NCBI RefSeq assembly: GCF_002305895.1
Contig: NZ_CP022203.1
Span: 8,466,001-8,530,000, forward strand
Length of the DNA stretch: 64,000 bases
Direction: 5' to 3'
Origin: Corallococcus macrosporus DSM 14697
GTDB lineage: Bacteria > Myxococcota > Myxococcia > Myxococcales > Myxococcaceae
A model generated the notes under the pieces. That model was not told where the DNA came from and ran no database searches. It worked only from the letters and a program-made list of their open reading frames with translations. The position numbers and the translations under genes were made by a program. Every line of letters starts with the position of its first letter. The stretch's first letter is position 1. Of the stretch, positions 35,083 through 43,705 are shown piece after piece.

Positions 35083-36271
35083 CGACCTCGTAGTGAATCG
35101 TCTGGGCCCAGCCGGCCAGGGACTCGGCGGGCACGGCCTCCTCGCCGTCGCGGCCCAGCAGCGTGGCCGTCACCGGGTGCTCGTCGGACGTGGCGCGCGT
35201 CACGTCCACGATGAGGTGGTTCATCATCACCCGCCCCAGCACGGGGCACCGGCCGCCGTTCACCAGCACGTGCGCCTGGCCGGACGCGAGGCGCGGGTAG
35301 CCGTCGTAGTAGCCCACCGGCAGCACCGCGATGCGCGTGGGCTCCGGGCACCGGTACGTGCAGCCGTAGCCCACGTAGCTGCCCGCGGGCAGCCACTTCA
35401 CCACCTGGCTGCGGCACCGCCACGACAGCACCGGCTTGAGCACCGGCACCTCGCCCAGCACCAGCCGCGCCGACAGCCGCGTCTCCGGTGACGGCCACAA
35501 CCCGTAGAGCGAAATCCCCACGCGCAGCGCCTCGTAGCGCGCGCGCGGCAGCACCAGCGTCGCGGCGCTCGCGGCGATGTGCCGTTGCAGCGGCCGGGCC
35601 GGCGCGAGCTGCTCGGCGAGGAACGCCAGCCCCTTCTCGAAGGCGTCCACCTGCGCCAGCGCGTAGCCCTGCTCCGTCACGTCCTCGGTGTTCGCGAAGT
35701 GGCTGAGCGCGCCCACCACCTCCAGCACGTCACGCGACGCCGACAGGAAGCGGGACTCGGTAGGCAGCCCGTCCAGCGTGAAGCCCTCGCGCCCCAGGCC
35801 CGTGTCGATGTGGACGTGGACCCGCAGGGGGCGCTCCAGCTTCGCCGCGCGCAGCACCGGCACCGCGTCCGCCCAGCCGCGGTCGGCCACCACCACGTCC
35901 ACGCCCTGGCGCGCCAGCACCACCGCCTCTTCCGGCGCCACCGCGCCCAGGACGAGCACCTGCCGCGGCGCCAGCCCTCGCGCCCGCTCGTACTCCCGCA
36001 CCTTCAGCGCGTCCTGCGGGGCGATGACATAGAGGAGGTCCACGTCCCCGTGGACCAGCGGCAGCACCTGCGCGAGCCCATGCCCATACGCGTTGCCCTT
36101 GAGCACCACCCCCAGCGCGCGTGACGCGCCCCCCTGCCCCTCCAGGGCCCGGAACACGGCGACGTTGTGCCGCAGGGCGGACGCGCTCACCTCCAGCCAC
36201 GAGGACTGGACCGCGTCCCCGGGGCCACTGCCGATTGACTCCACGTTCACCTCCACCACGCCTCCAGCCAT
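35039..36271 (-). CDS. alr: Alanine racemase
   Basis: The predicted protein has 410 residues from ATG 36271. PLP-binding Lys is in VVLKGNAYGHGLAQV, the second-base Tyr in SYVGYGCTY, and RVGISLYGLWPS is typical of fold-type III alanine racemases. It converts L- to D-alanine for peptidoglycan. About 25 residues precede the usual start of the barrel, so a shorter start is possible. The 3' end overlaps the acyltransferase gene by 44 bases in convergent arrangement. It is divergent from the sigma factor gene. Confidence 0.92.
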   Translation of the reverse strand: MAGGVVEVNVESIGSGPGDAVQSSWLEVSASALRHNVAVFRALEGQGGASRALGVVLKGNAYGHGLAQVLPLVHGDVDLLYVIAPQDALKVREYERARGLAPRQVLVLGAVAPEEAVVLARQGVDVVVADRGWADAVPVLRAAKLERPLRVHVHIDTGLGREGFTLDGLPTESRFLSASRDVLEVVGALSHFANTEDVTEQGYALAQVDAFEKGLAFLAEQLAPARPLQRHIAASAATLVLPRARYEALRVGISLYGLWPSPETRLSARLVLGEVPVLKPVLSWRCRSQVVKWLPAGSYVGYGCTYRCPEPTRIAVLPVGYYDGYPRLASGQAHVLVNGGRCPVLGRVMMNHLIVDVTRATSDEHPVTATLLGRDGEEAVPAESLAGWAQTIHYEVVTRLGAHLKRVVVA

Positions 36272-36476
36272 ACCAGCAATGCGCGGGCCATGCGCCAGGC
36301 GCGGCCCCTCCGCCACACCCGCCCGCGCGCGGAGCAGGCGGACGACAGCGGCACCGGCCTGGGTCCCCGCCGCCTCGTTGCTGGAAGCGCCGCTGGGGAA
36401 GCATTGTCCGCCCCGAGCGTTGTGCCGCCCGGAGCGGCTTTTCGGAGGCGGTGCCATCGTTTCACGCGAGTCCCTC

Positions 36477-37367
36477 ATGGACCTTTCCCTGGCACAGGCC
36501 TTCGTCGCCGCGCGCGGGGGCCCGGCGACGGCCTCGCCGGAGTCACTGGCCCCGCTCCAGGCGCGGCTGGCCCAGGCCCTGGACACGGCGCGCGCGCCCT
36601 GGCCCGGCGTGGCCCTGGAAGGAGCCCGCTTCGCCAGCCACCTCGGCCGGCTGCTCCCGGAGGTGGGCGCGGTGGAGACGCTGAACCTGCCGGACCTCTA
36701 CCTCGCTCGCGCGGCGGCGGATGGGCTGCCCCCCGCGCTCTCCGCGTTCGAGGCGCGCTACCTCCCCGAAGTGGACGTCGCGGTGGCCCGGCTGAAGCTG
36801 CCGCCCACGGGCCTGGACGAGGTGCGCCAGCTCCTGCGGCAGCGCATGCTGGTGGGGAGCGCGGAGACGCCGGCCCGGCTGGCCGCCTATCCCGGCACGG
36901 GCCCCCTGAGCGGCTGGGTGCGCGCGGCGGCGCTGTGGCTCGCCCTGGACTGGCAACGGCAGCGCGGCGGGCCGGCGGCGGCGAGCGAGGACGGCGACCT
37001 GTCCCTGCTGGTGTCACCCGAGGATGACCCGGAGCTGGCCTATCTCAAGCGCACGTACCGCGCGGAGTTCAGCGACTGCTTCGCCGCCGCGCTCCTCGCG
37101 CTGGAGCCGCGACAGCGCAACGTGCTGCGCCTGAAGTACCTGGACGGCCTGAGCATCGACCAGCTCGCCGCGCTGTACGGGGTGCACCGCTCCACCACGG
37201 CGCGCTGGGTGCTGGGCGCGCAGGACACCCTGCTCCAGCAGACCCGGCTGCGGCTCACCGAGCGCCTGCGCCTCACGTCCTCGCAGTTGGACAGCGTGCT
37301 GCGCCTCATCTCCAGCCAGCTCGACGTGAGCCTCAGCCGCCTGCTGCGCTCGCGCCTGGACGGGTGA
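36477..37367 (+). CDS. Sigma-70 family RNA polymerase sigma factor (myxobacterial kinase-linked type)
   Basis: A protein of 296 residues from ATG 36477. The C terminus holds a clear region 4 with HTH: ALEPRQRNVLRLKYLDGLSIDQLAALYGVHRSTTARWV. The N-terminal 180 residues have region 2-like helices (LNLPDLYLARAAADGL, SAFEARYLPEVDVAVARL) but are longer than classical ECF factors. Similar sigma factors occur in several copies in Myxococcus (the TIGR03001 type), each next to a protein kinase. Here the next gene starts 12 bases downstream and encodes a zinc-finger/kinase/TPR protein that is probably its regulator. Confidence 0.87.
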   Translation: MDLSLAQAFVAARGGPATASPESLAPLQARLAQALDTARAPWPGVALEGARFASHLGRLLPEVGAVETLNLPDLYLARAAADGLPPALSAFEARYLPEVDVAVARLKLPPTGLDEVRQLLRQRMLVGSAETPARLAAYPGTGPLSGWVRAAALWLALDWQRQRGGPAAASEDGDLSLLVSPEDDPELAYLKRTYRAEFSDCFAAALLALEPRQRNVLRLKYLDGLSIDQLAALYGVHRSTTARWVLGAQDTLLQQTRLRLTERLRLTSSQLDSVLRLISSQLDVSLSRLLRSRLDG

Positions 37368-37379
37368 CGCGCGCGTCCC

Positions 37380-40358
37380 ATGGCCTGCCTGGATGAAAAC
37401 ACCTTCGTGGCGCTGCTGCTGGGAGACCTGCCTCCGCCGCGCGCCGCGGAGGTGGACGCGCACCTGGACACCTGCCCCGCCTGCCGCCGCATGGTGGCCG
37501 AGGCCCTGCGGGCCCAGACGCCCGACGACAGCCCGCCCGGCGCGCCCACCGTGGTGACGCCTCCCCGGCCGCCCTCGGGGGAGGGCCCGTCCCTGGAGCG
37601 CGGCACGGCGGTGGGCCGCTACCTGGTGCTGGAGCGGCTGGCCTCCGGCGGCATGGGCGTCGTCTACAGCGCGTATGACCCGGAGCTGGACCGGCGCGTG
37701 GCGCTCAAGCTGCTGCGCGTGGCGGCCCTGGGCCTGGAGGCGGAGCAGGGCCGCGCGCACCTGCTGCATGAAGCCCAGGCCATGGCCCGCGTCTCCCACC
37801 CGCACGTGGTGCCCGTCTACGACGTGGGCACCTTCGGGCCGCAGGTGTTCCTCACCATGGAGCTGGTGGAGGCGCGCACGCTGCGGCCCTGGCTGAAGGC
37901 GGAGCCCCGGCCCTGGCGGCAGGTGCTGGCCCTCTTCCTGGACGCGGGCCGGGGCCTGGCGGCGGCGCACGCGGCGGGCGTGGTCCACGGGGACTTCAAG
38001 CCAGAGAACCTGCTGGTGGGCCAGGATGGCCGCGTGCGCGTCACCGACTTCGGGCTCGCGCGCAACGCCAACCCGCTGGACGACGTGTCGCCCCTGTCGG
38101 GAGGCACGCCCGCGTACATGGCCCCGGAGCAGAGGGAGGCCCCCGCGCCCGCGGATGCCCGCAGCGACCAGTTCGCCTTCTGCGTCACGCTGTACGAAGC
38201 CCTCTACGGCGAGCGCCCCTTCGCCGCCACCACCCCGCACGAGCTGCTGACGGAGGTCCGCGCCGGCAAGGTGCGGCCCGCCCCCCGGGGCAGCCACGTC
38301 CCGCCGTGGCTGCGGCGCGTGCTGCTGCGCGGGCTGTCCGCCAGCGCGACGGACCGGTATGCGGACCTTGGCGCGCTGCTGACCGCGCTCCAGCATGACC
38401 CGGCCTCGCGCTGGAAGCGCTGGCTGCCCGCGGCGGGCGGCGCGGCGCTGCTGCTGACGGCGGTGGGCCTCACCCACGCGGTGCACGCCCACCGGGCCCG
38501 GGCCTGCGAGAGCGCCGGCGCGGCCATGGCTTCGGTCTGGAGCCCGGAGGACCAGCAGGCCATCGAATCCGCCTTCCTCGCCACCGGCAAGCCCTTCGCG
38601 CCCGCCGCGTGGCTGCGCGTGCGCCGCACGTTGGATGCGTACACCGCGGAGTGGGTGACGATGCGGACCTCCGCCTGCGAGGCCACGCGCGTGCGGGGCG
38701 CGCAGACCGAGCAGGTCCTCGCGCGGCGCATGCACTGCCTCGATGGGCGGCTGGCGGAGCTGGCCGCGCTCACGCAGCTCTTCACCCGGGCGGACGCGGG
38801 CACCGTGGAGCTGGCCGCGCGCGCGGCGGAGGCCCTGCCACCGCTGGCCCCGTGCTCGGACCTGGCGGCGCTGGCCGCCCGAGCGCCGCGGCCCCTGGAC
38901 GACGCCGCGACGGCGCGGGCGCGGACGCTGGTGCGGGCGCGGGCCCTGAAGGCCGCCGGCAAGTACACGGAGGCCGTGGCGCTGCTGGAGCCCGTGGTGA
39001 AGGCGGCGAAGGACGTGGATGACCGCCACGGCGGCGCGGACGCCCTGCTGCTGCTGGCCCAGTTGCGGGAGGAGACGGGCCAGCCGCGCGAGGCGGAGCG
39101 CACCTACTTCGACGCCGTGTGGAGCGCGGAGGCCGGGCGCAACGACGTGGCCGCCGCGCGCGCCTGGACGCGGCTGGTGCATGCCTCCGGCTATGTGCTG
39201 GACCAGCACGCGCTGGGACACCGGTGGCGCGAGCGCGCGGAGGCCGCCATCGAGCGGCTGGGCGGAGACGGCGTGCTGCGCGCGCAGCTCCAGGCGCGCG
39301 TCGGCGCGCTCCTCTTCGCGCAGGGGCGCTACACGGAGGCGGCCGAGCAGCAGGAGGCCGCCCTCGCGCGGCTGGAGGCCACCTACGGGCCCGACAGCCT
39401 GGAGGTCACCGACGTCCGGCTGGAGCTGGGCGCCACGCGCATGGCGCAGCTCCGCGCCGACGAGGCGATGCGGCTCTTCGAGCAGGTGCTGAGCACGCGC
39501 CGCGCCGCCCTGGGCCCCAGCCACCCGGACGTGGCGCGCGCCCAACTGGAGCTGGCCTACGCGCACTGGCGCAGGTCGGACGTCGAACAGGTGGAGGCGC
39601 TGGCGCGCGGCGCGCTGGAGGTCTTCGAGCGCGCCTTCGGGCCCGAGCACCCCGACGTCGCCTCCGCCATCAATCCCCTGGCCGCCGCCCTCCAGCGCAT
39701 GGGCCGCTCCGACGAGGCCCTGCGGCTCCAGGAGCGCGCGCTGGACATCATCCTCAAGGTGGAGGGCGCGGACGGCGCGGGCGCGCTCATCACCCTGGGC
39801 AACCTGGCCACGCTGATGGCGCGCGCCGGCCGCTCCGAGGAGGCCCTGTCGCGCTTCCGCGCCGTGATTGTCCCCCTGGAGCAGCGGCTGGGGCCCCGGC
39901 ACCCCTACGTGGCCCAGACGCTCCGGGCCACGGGCCGGCTGCTGATGCTGGACCAGCGCTACACGGAGGCCCTGCCCTACCTCGAGCGCGCCCGCGCCAT
40001 CCTCGAGGCGCGCGAGGACGACGCCTACGGCTACCGCACCGGCACGCTGATGGACCTGGGCCGCGCGCTGCTGGCGCTGCACCAGCCGCTTCAAGCGGCC
40101 GAGCTCCTGGAGCGCGTGCTGGCCAGCGGCGCGAGCGCCACGCAGACGAACGCGGAGCAGGCCCGCGCGCGCTTCCTCCTCGCGCAAGCGCTCTGGGACG
40201 CGAAGCGGGACCGGCCTCGCGCGCTGCGGCTGGCGGAGGAAGCCCGTGAGTCATTGGTGACGCTGGGCGCCGCGGGGCAGGAGGCGCTGGAGGAAGTGGA
40301 TACGTGGCGGGCCCGCCTGCCCAGGCCCACACACATTCCCGCCGCGCGGGCGCCCTGA
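37380..40358 (+). CDS. Anti-sigma zinc-finger/Ser-Thr kinase/TPR fusion protein
   Basis: The predicted protein has 992 residues. Residues 28-35 (H-x3-C-x2-C, with His28, Cys32, Cys35) form a zf-HC2 anti-sigma zinc finger. A protein kinase domain spans about 78-340: Gly loop LASGGMGVVYSA, Lys110 in VALKLL, catalytic loop VVHGDFKPENLLV (His203, Gly204, Asp205; the usual HRD Arg is Gly) and DFG at 223-225. One membrane helix follows (about 349-365), then some ten Ala/Leu-rich TPR units to the C terminus. It lies 12 bases after the sigma factor gene. The obvious model is sequestration of the sigma factor by the zinc finger, relieved by phosphorylation on sensing through the TPR part; that is inference. 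Confidence 0.92.
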   Translation: MACLDENTFVALLLGDLPPPRAAEVDAHLDTCPACRRMVAEALRAQTPDDSPPGAPTVVTPPRPPSGEGPSLERGTAVGRYLVLERLASGGMGVVYSAYDPELDRRVALKLLRVAALGLEAEQGRAHLLHEAQAMARVSHPHVVPVYDVGTFGPQVFLTMELVEARTLRPWLKAEPRPWRQVLALFLDAGRGLAAAHAAGVVHGDFKPENLLVGQDGRVRVTDFGLARNANPLDDVSPLSGGTPAYMAPEQREAPAPADARSDQFAFCVTLYEALYGERPFAATTPHELLTEVRAGKVRPAPRGSHVPPWLRRVLLRGLSASATDRYADLGALLTALQHDPASRWKRWLPAAGGAALLLTAVGLTHAVHAHRARACESAGAAMASVWSPEDQQAIESAFLATGKPFAPAAWLRVRRTLDAYTAEWVTMRTSACEATRVRGAQTEQVLARRMHCLDGRLAELAALTQLFTRADAGTVELAARAAEALPPLAPCSDLAALAARAPRPLDDAATARARTLVRARALKAAGKYTEAVALLEPVVKAAKDVDDRHGGADALLLLAQLREETGQPREAERTYFDAVWSAEAGRNDVAAARAWTRLVHASGYVLDQHALGHRWRERAEAAIERLGGDGVLRAQLQARVGALLFAQGRYTEAAEQQEAALARLEATYGPDSLEVTDVRLELGATRMAQLRADEAMRLFEQVLSTRRAALGPSHPDVARAQLELAYAHWRRSDVEQVEALARGALEVFERAFGPEHPDVASAINPLAAALQRMGRSDEALRLQERALDIILKVEGADGAGALITLGNLATLMARAGRSEEALSRFRAVIVPLEQRLGPRHPYVAQTLRATGRLLMLDQRYTEALPYLERARAILEAREDDAYGYRTGTLMDLGRALLALHQPLQAAELLERVLASGASATQTNAEQARARFLLAQALWDAKRDRPRALRLAEEARESLVTLGAAGQEALEEVDTWRARLPRPTHIPAARAP

Positions 40359-40418
40359 ACGCCTGACATCCGACAGAGGGTTTCCGCGCGGACGCAAAGC
40401 GCATTAAAGGAAGAGCGG

Positions 40419-41084
40419 ATGCGAACGCTCTTCATTGGAGACGTGCACGGGTGCGCGGAGGAGCTGGACGCGCTGCTGACGCGGTGCGGCTGGCGGCCGG
40501 ACGACCGCGTGGTGCTGGTGGGGGACCTGGTGGCGAAGGGCCCGGACTCCGCGGGCGTGGTGCGCCGTGCGCGTGAGCAGGGCTTCCTGGCGGTGCGGGG
40601 CAACCATGACGCCCACGTGCTGCGCTGGCACGCCGGCCGGGGGCCACGCGGCAAGAAGCTGAAGCCCGAGCATCAACACGTCCTGGACACGCTGACGCCC
40701 GAGGACTGGGCCTGGCTGGAGTCCCAGCCGCTGTACCGCTGCTTCCCGGAGCTGAACGTGGTGGCCGTGCACGGCGGCCTGGTGCCGGGGGTGCCGCTGG
40801 AGGCCCAGAAGGAAGACGAGCTGCTCAACCTCCGCAGCATCATGAAGGACGGGACGCCGTCGAAGCGGGTGGACGCGGGCGCGCCGTGGGCCAGCCTGTG
40901 GCAGGGGCCGGAGCTGGTCATCTTCGGCCATGACGCCATGCGCGGCCTCCAGCGCTACCCCCACGCGGTGGGGCTCGACTCCGGCTGCGTGTACGGCGGC
41001 AAGCTCTCCGCCTACGTGATGCCGGAGGGCCGCCTCGTGTCCGTCCTGGCGAAGCGCGCCTACGTGGACGTGGACGCCTCCTAG
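40419..41084 (+). CDS. Metallophosphoesterase (PPP-like, ApaH-type)
   Basis: A protein of 221 residues behind AAAGGAAG. Metal-binding motifs are complete: GDVHGC (D-x-H), VLVGDLVAKGPDS (GD), RGNHDAHVL (GNHD), VAVHGGLVPG (H) and IFGHDAMRG (GH). This pattern fits bacterial serine/threonine phosphatases and diadenosine tetraphosphatases. It follows the kinase gene by 60 bases on the same strand; a phosphatase opposing the kinase is possible but unproven. Convergent with the Usp gene. Confidence 0.9.
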   Translation: MRTLFIGDVHGCAEELDALLTRCGWRPDDRVVLVGDLVAKGPDSAGVVRRAREQGFLAVRGNHDAHVLRWHAGRGPRGKKLKPEHQHVLDTLTPEDWAWLESQPLYRCFPELNVVAVHGGLVPGVPLEAQKEDELLNLRSIMKDGTPSKRVDAGAPWASLWQGPELVIFGHDAMRGLQRYPHAVGLDSGCVYGGKLSAYVMPEGRLVSVLAKRAYVDVDAS

Positions 41085-41113
41085 CGGGAAGCGTCCACCG
41101 CGCGGGCACGCCG

Positions 41114-42406
41114 TCAGTCCGCCGGGGGCCGCACCACCAGCACGGGCCGGTCCGTGCGCAGCAGCAGCGACTGCGTCACCGAGCCCAGCACCGCGCGCTT
41201 CAAGCCGGACCGCCCATGCGTTCCCATGACGATGGCGCTCACGCCCAGCCGCTCCGCCGTCTGCGCGAGCGTGGCCACCACGTCCTTGCCACCGGGGATG
41301 ACCTCCAGCCGCGCGTGCCGGTCCTTCGCGCCCTTGGGGACGAGCGTCGAGAGCTGCTCGCGCATCCGGGCCTCCTCCTCGAGTGACGGCTTCGACTCGG
41401 TGGCATGCACCAGGTGCACGGTGCCGCCCGGGGCCGCCAGCGCGAAGGCATGGGCCACCGCGCGGTTGCCCGTCTCCGAGAAGTCCGTGGCCACCATCAC
41501 CTCGCGGTACTCCGGCAGCGGCGTCTCCGCGCCCACCGCCATCGCCTGCACGGGCACGCACACCACGGACATGCGCGCCAGCCGCAGCGCATGGCGCGAC
41601 ACGCTCCACAGCCGTCCCAGCGCGCGCCGGTGGTGCGTGCCCACCACCAGCAGGTCCACGCGCTCCTGGTCCGCCAGCTCCACCAGGTGGTCGGCGATGC
41701 GCCCCACGCCCGCCTCCACGCGGGAGCGCACGGGTGTCCCGCCCTGCGCCAGCGGGGCCAACAGCTCCGCGCTCTCGCGCTCCAGCGCCTGCTGCAGCTC
41801 GGGCGGGGCCTCGCCGTAGGCCAGGGCCTGCCGCATCCCCAGGCGACGGGCCTCCTCCTCGGGCCAGTACACGCGTCCGCCCACCACCTCCACGCGGCCG
41901 CCCTTGCTCAGCGTCAACACCCAGTCCCGCGCGGCCTCGAAGGGCAGCGAGCGGTCCACGCCCAGCAAGACCTTGAGGGGCTGCTCCCCCCGAGCCCACG
42001 CCTCCAGCGGCGCCGGGTCCCTCAGGGCGAGCAGCGGCACCGTCAGCGACTGCGCCATCCGGTCCACCGTGCCGCCCTCACCGCCGAAGGGCGACTCATC
42101 CCCGCCCCGCGACGCCACCACCAGCGAGGCCCCCTGCTCCCGGCAGAACTGGTCCACCATCACCGCGGGCTCGCCCTGGAGGAGCACCGGCTGCACCTTC
42201 GCGCCCAGCTTCTCCAGGCGCTTCGTCTCGTCGCTCAGCACCGCCTCGGCGGAGCCCAGCAGGGCCTTGCCGAAGGCGCGCACGGAGTCGGAGTTGAGGA
42301 CATGGACCAGCCACAGGGACGTGCCGGCCTTGCGGGCCAGCTCCGCGGCCAGCGTGGAGGCGCGGCGCGCGGAATCAGAGAAGTTGGTGGCGCAGACAAT
42401 GGACAT
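41114..42406 (-). CDS. Triple-domain universal stress protein (UspA family)
   Basis: The predicted protein has 430 residues and is about three UspA domains long: residues about 1-138, 142-285 and 305-430. Domain 1 starts MSIVCATNFSDSARRA, and domain 3 starts EVMVATDFSETGNRAV. Domain 3 has the ATP-binding signature MGTHGRSGLKRAVLGS (G-x2-G-x9-G-S). The middle domain has VVGTHHRRALGRLWSV, lacking the Gly pattern, and domain 1 has VASRGGDESPF. It should be a cytoplasmic stress-linked nucleotide-binding protein. It shares strand with the dehydrogenase gene upstream (36-base gap). Confidence 0.9.
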   Translation of the reverse strand: MSIVCATNFSDSARRASTLAAELARKAGTSLWLVHVLNSDSVRAFGKALLGSAEAVLSDETKRLEKLGAKVQPVLLQGEPAVMVDQFCREQGASLVVASRGGDESPFGGEGGTVDRMAQSLTVPLLALRDPAPLEAWARGEQPLKVLLGVDRSLPFEAARDWVLTLSKGGRVEVVGGRVYWPEEEARRLGMRQALAYGEAPPELQQALERESAELLAPLAQGGTPVRSRVEAGVGRIADHLVELADQERVDLLVVGTHHRRALGRLWSVSRHALRLARMSVVCVPVQAMAVGAETPLPEYREVMVATDFSETGNRAVAHAFALAAPGGTVHLVHATESKPSLEEEARMREQLSTLVPKGAKDRHARLEVIPGGKDVVATLAQTAERLGVSAIVMGTHGRSGLKRAVLGSVTQSLLLRTDRPVLVVRPPAD

Positions 42407-42442
42407 GGCAGCTCCCGGTTCGGATGGGGCGTGGCGTGGGAA

Positions 42443-43459
42443 TCAACGCGCGCGGAGCACCTGCTCGGCGCGCACCTCGTTCAGCAGGGGCTCGCCCCGC
42501 TCGAAGGCCTTGATGCTCGCCAGCGTCGTCTCGGCGATGTTGGCGAGCGCCTCATGCGTGAGGAAGGCCTGATGCGACGTGATGAGCACGTTCGGAAAGG
42601 TCAGCAGCCGCGCCAGCACGTCGTCCTGGAGCACCTGCCCGGAGAGGTCCTGGAAGAAGACGCCCTCCTCTTCTTCATACACATCCAACCCGGCGCCGCC
42701 GACGTGGCCGGCCTTGAGCGCGGCGACCAGGGCCCTGCTGTCGATGAGCGCGCCGCGGCCCGTGTTGATGAGCAGCACGCCGCGCTTCATCCGCGCCAGC
42801 GCCGCCGCGTCCACCAGGTGCCGCGTGCCCGGCGTCAGCGGGACGTGCAGGGAGAGGACGTCCGACTCGGCGAAGAGCGTGTCCAGCGCGGCGTAGCGCA
42901 CGCCCAGCTCGCGCTCGAAGGCCGCGTCCGGCGCCACGTCGTAGCAGAGCACGTCGCAGCCGAAGCCCTTGAAGATGCGCGCCGCCACCCGGCCGATGCG
43001 GCCCGTGCCCACGATGCCCACCGTCTTGCCGGCCAGGTCGAAGCCCACCAGCCCGTCGAGCGAGAAGTTCCAGTCCCGCACGCGCGAGAAGGCGCGCGGG
43101 ATGTGGCGGTTGAGGGACAGCACCAGCGCCACCGCGTGCTCGGCCACCGCGTGCGGTGAGTACTCCGGCACGCGCGTGACGCGCAGGCCCAGCCGCCGCG
43201 CCGCCTCCAGGTCCACGTGGTTGTAGCCCGCCGAGCGCGCCGCCACGAGCCGCACCCCGCCTTCGCGCAGCACCTCCAGCGTGGCCGCGTCCACCTTGTC
43301 GTTGACGAAGGAGCACACCGCGGGGAACCCCTCCGCCAGCGGCGCCGTCTGGCGCGTCAGGCGCGGCTCGAAGTAGGTGAGCGCATGTCCAAAACGCGCG
43401 TTGGCGGCCTCCAGCGCGTCCCGGTCGTATCGGTGTGTGTCGAAGACGGCCACCCGCAT
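42443..43459 (-). CDS. ldhA: D-lactate dehydrogenase-type 2-hydroxyacid dehydrogenase
   Basis: A protein of 338 residues, full length for LdhA. The NAD-binding Rossmann motif is VGIVGTGRIGRVAARI; catalytic Arg is in the VSLHVPLT-like region and Glu/His in the later LLINTGRGALID and SHQAFLTHEALANI segments. An extended C-terminal loop (YEEEEGVFFQDLSGQVLQDDVL) is characteristic of fermentative D-lactate dehydrogenases. It converts pyruvate to D-lactate with NADH. Same strand as the Usp gene; together they look like a low-oxygen or redox response pair. Confidence 0.92.
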   Translation of the reverse strand: MRVAVFDTHRYDRDALEAANARFGHALTYFEPRLTRQTAPLAEGFPAVCSFVNDKVDAATLEVLREGGVRLVAARSAGYNHVDLEAARRLGLRVTRVPEYSPHAVAEHAVALVLSLNRHIPRAFSRVRDWNFSLDGLVGFDLAGKTVGIVGTGRIGRVAARIFKGFGCDVLCYDVAPDAAFERELGVRYAALDTLFAESDVLSLHVPLTPGTRHLVDAAALARMKRGVLLINTGRGALIDSRALVAALKAGHVGGAGLDVYEEEEGVFFQDLSGQVLQDDVLARLLTFPNVLITSHQAFLTHEALANIAETTLASIKAFERGEPLLNEVRAEQVLRAR

Positions 43460-43705
43460 GTCTGCTCCCCTGCTCGACGAGTCCGTTCCCGCCGCGTACG
43501 GCCAGCGTCAATGCAAGGCCTGCTCCATGCAGCCCCCCCAGCCATCGGAGCTCGACAGCCGCGCAAAAGATGCGCAGCCAGGGGGTGGGAGGCAAAAGCT
43601 GCGCGCGCAGCGGACGCCCGCTCGCCAGGCAGCGGGGAGCGCGCGCCAGGGCCAGGGCCTAGCTTGAGTCCGAGGCGCCATCCCCTTCGAGCGGAGCCCC
43701 CGAAC

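Noticed and set aside
37014-40187. A 1057-residue open frame antisense to the kinase/TPR gene
   Set aside because: It is the typical Arg/His/Ala-rich mirror of a GC-rich gene; the sense strand has complete kinase and TPR motifs.
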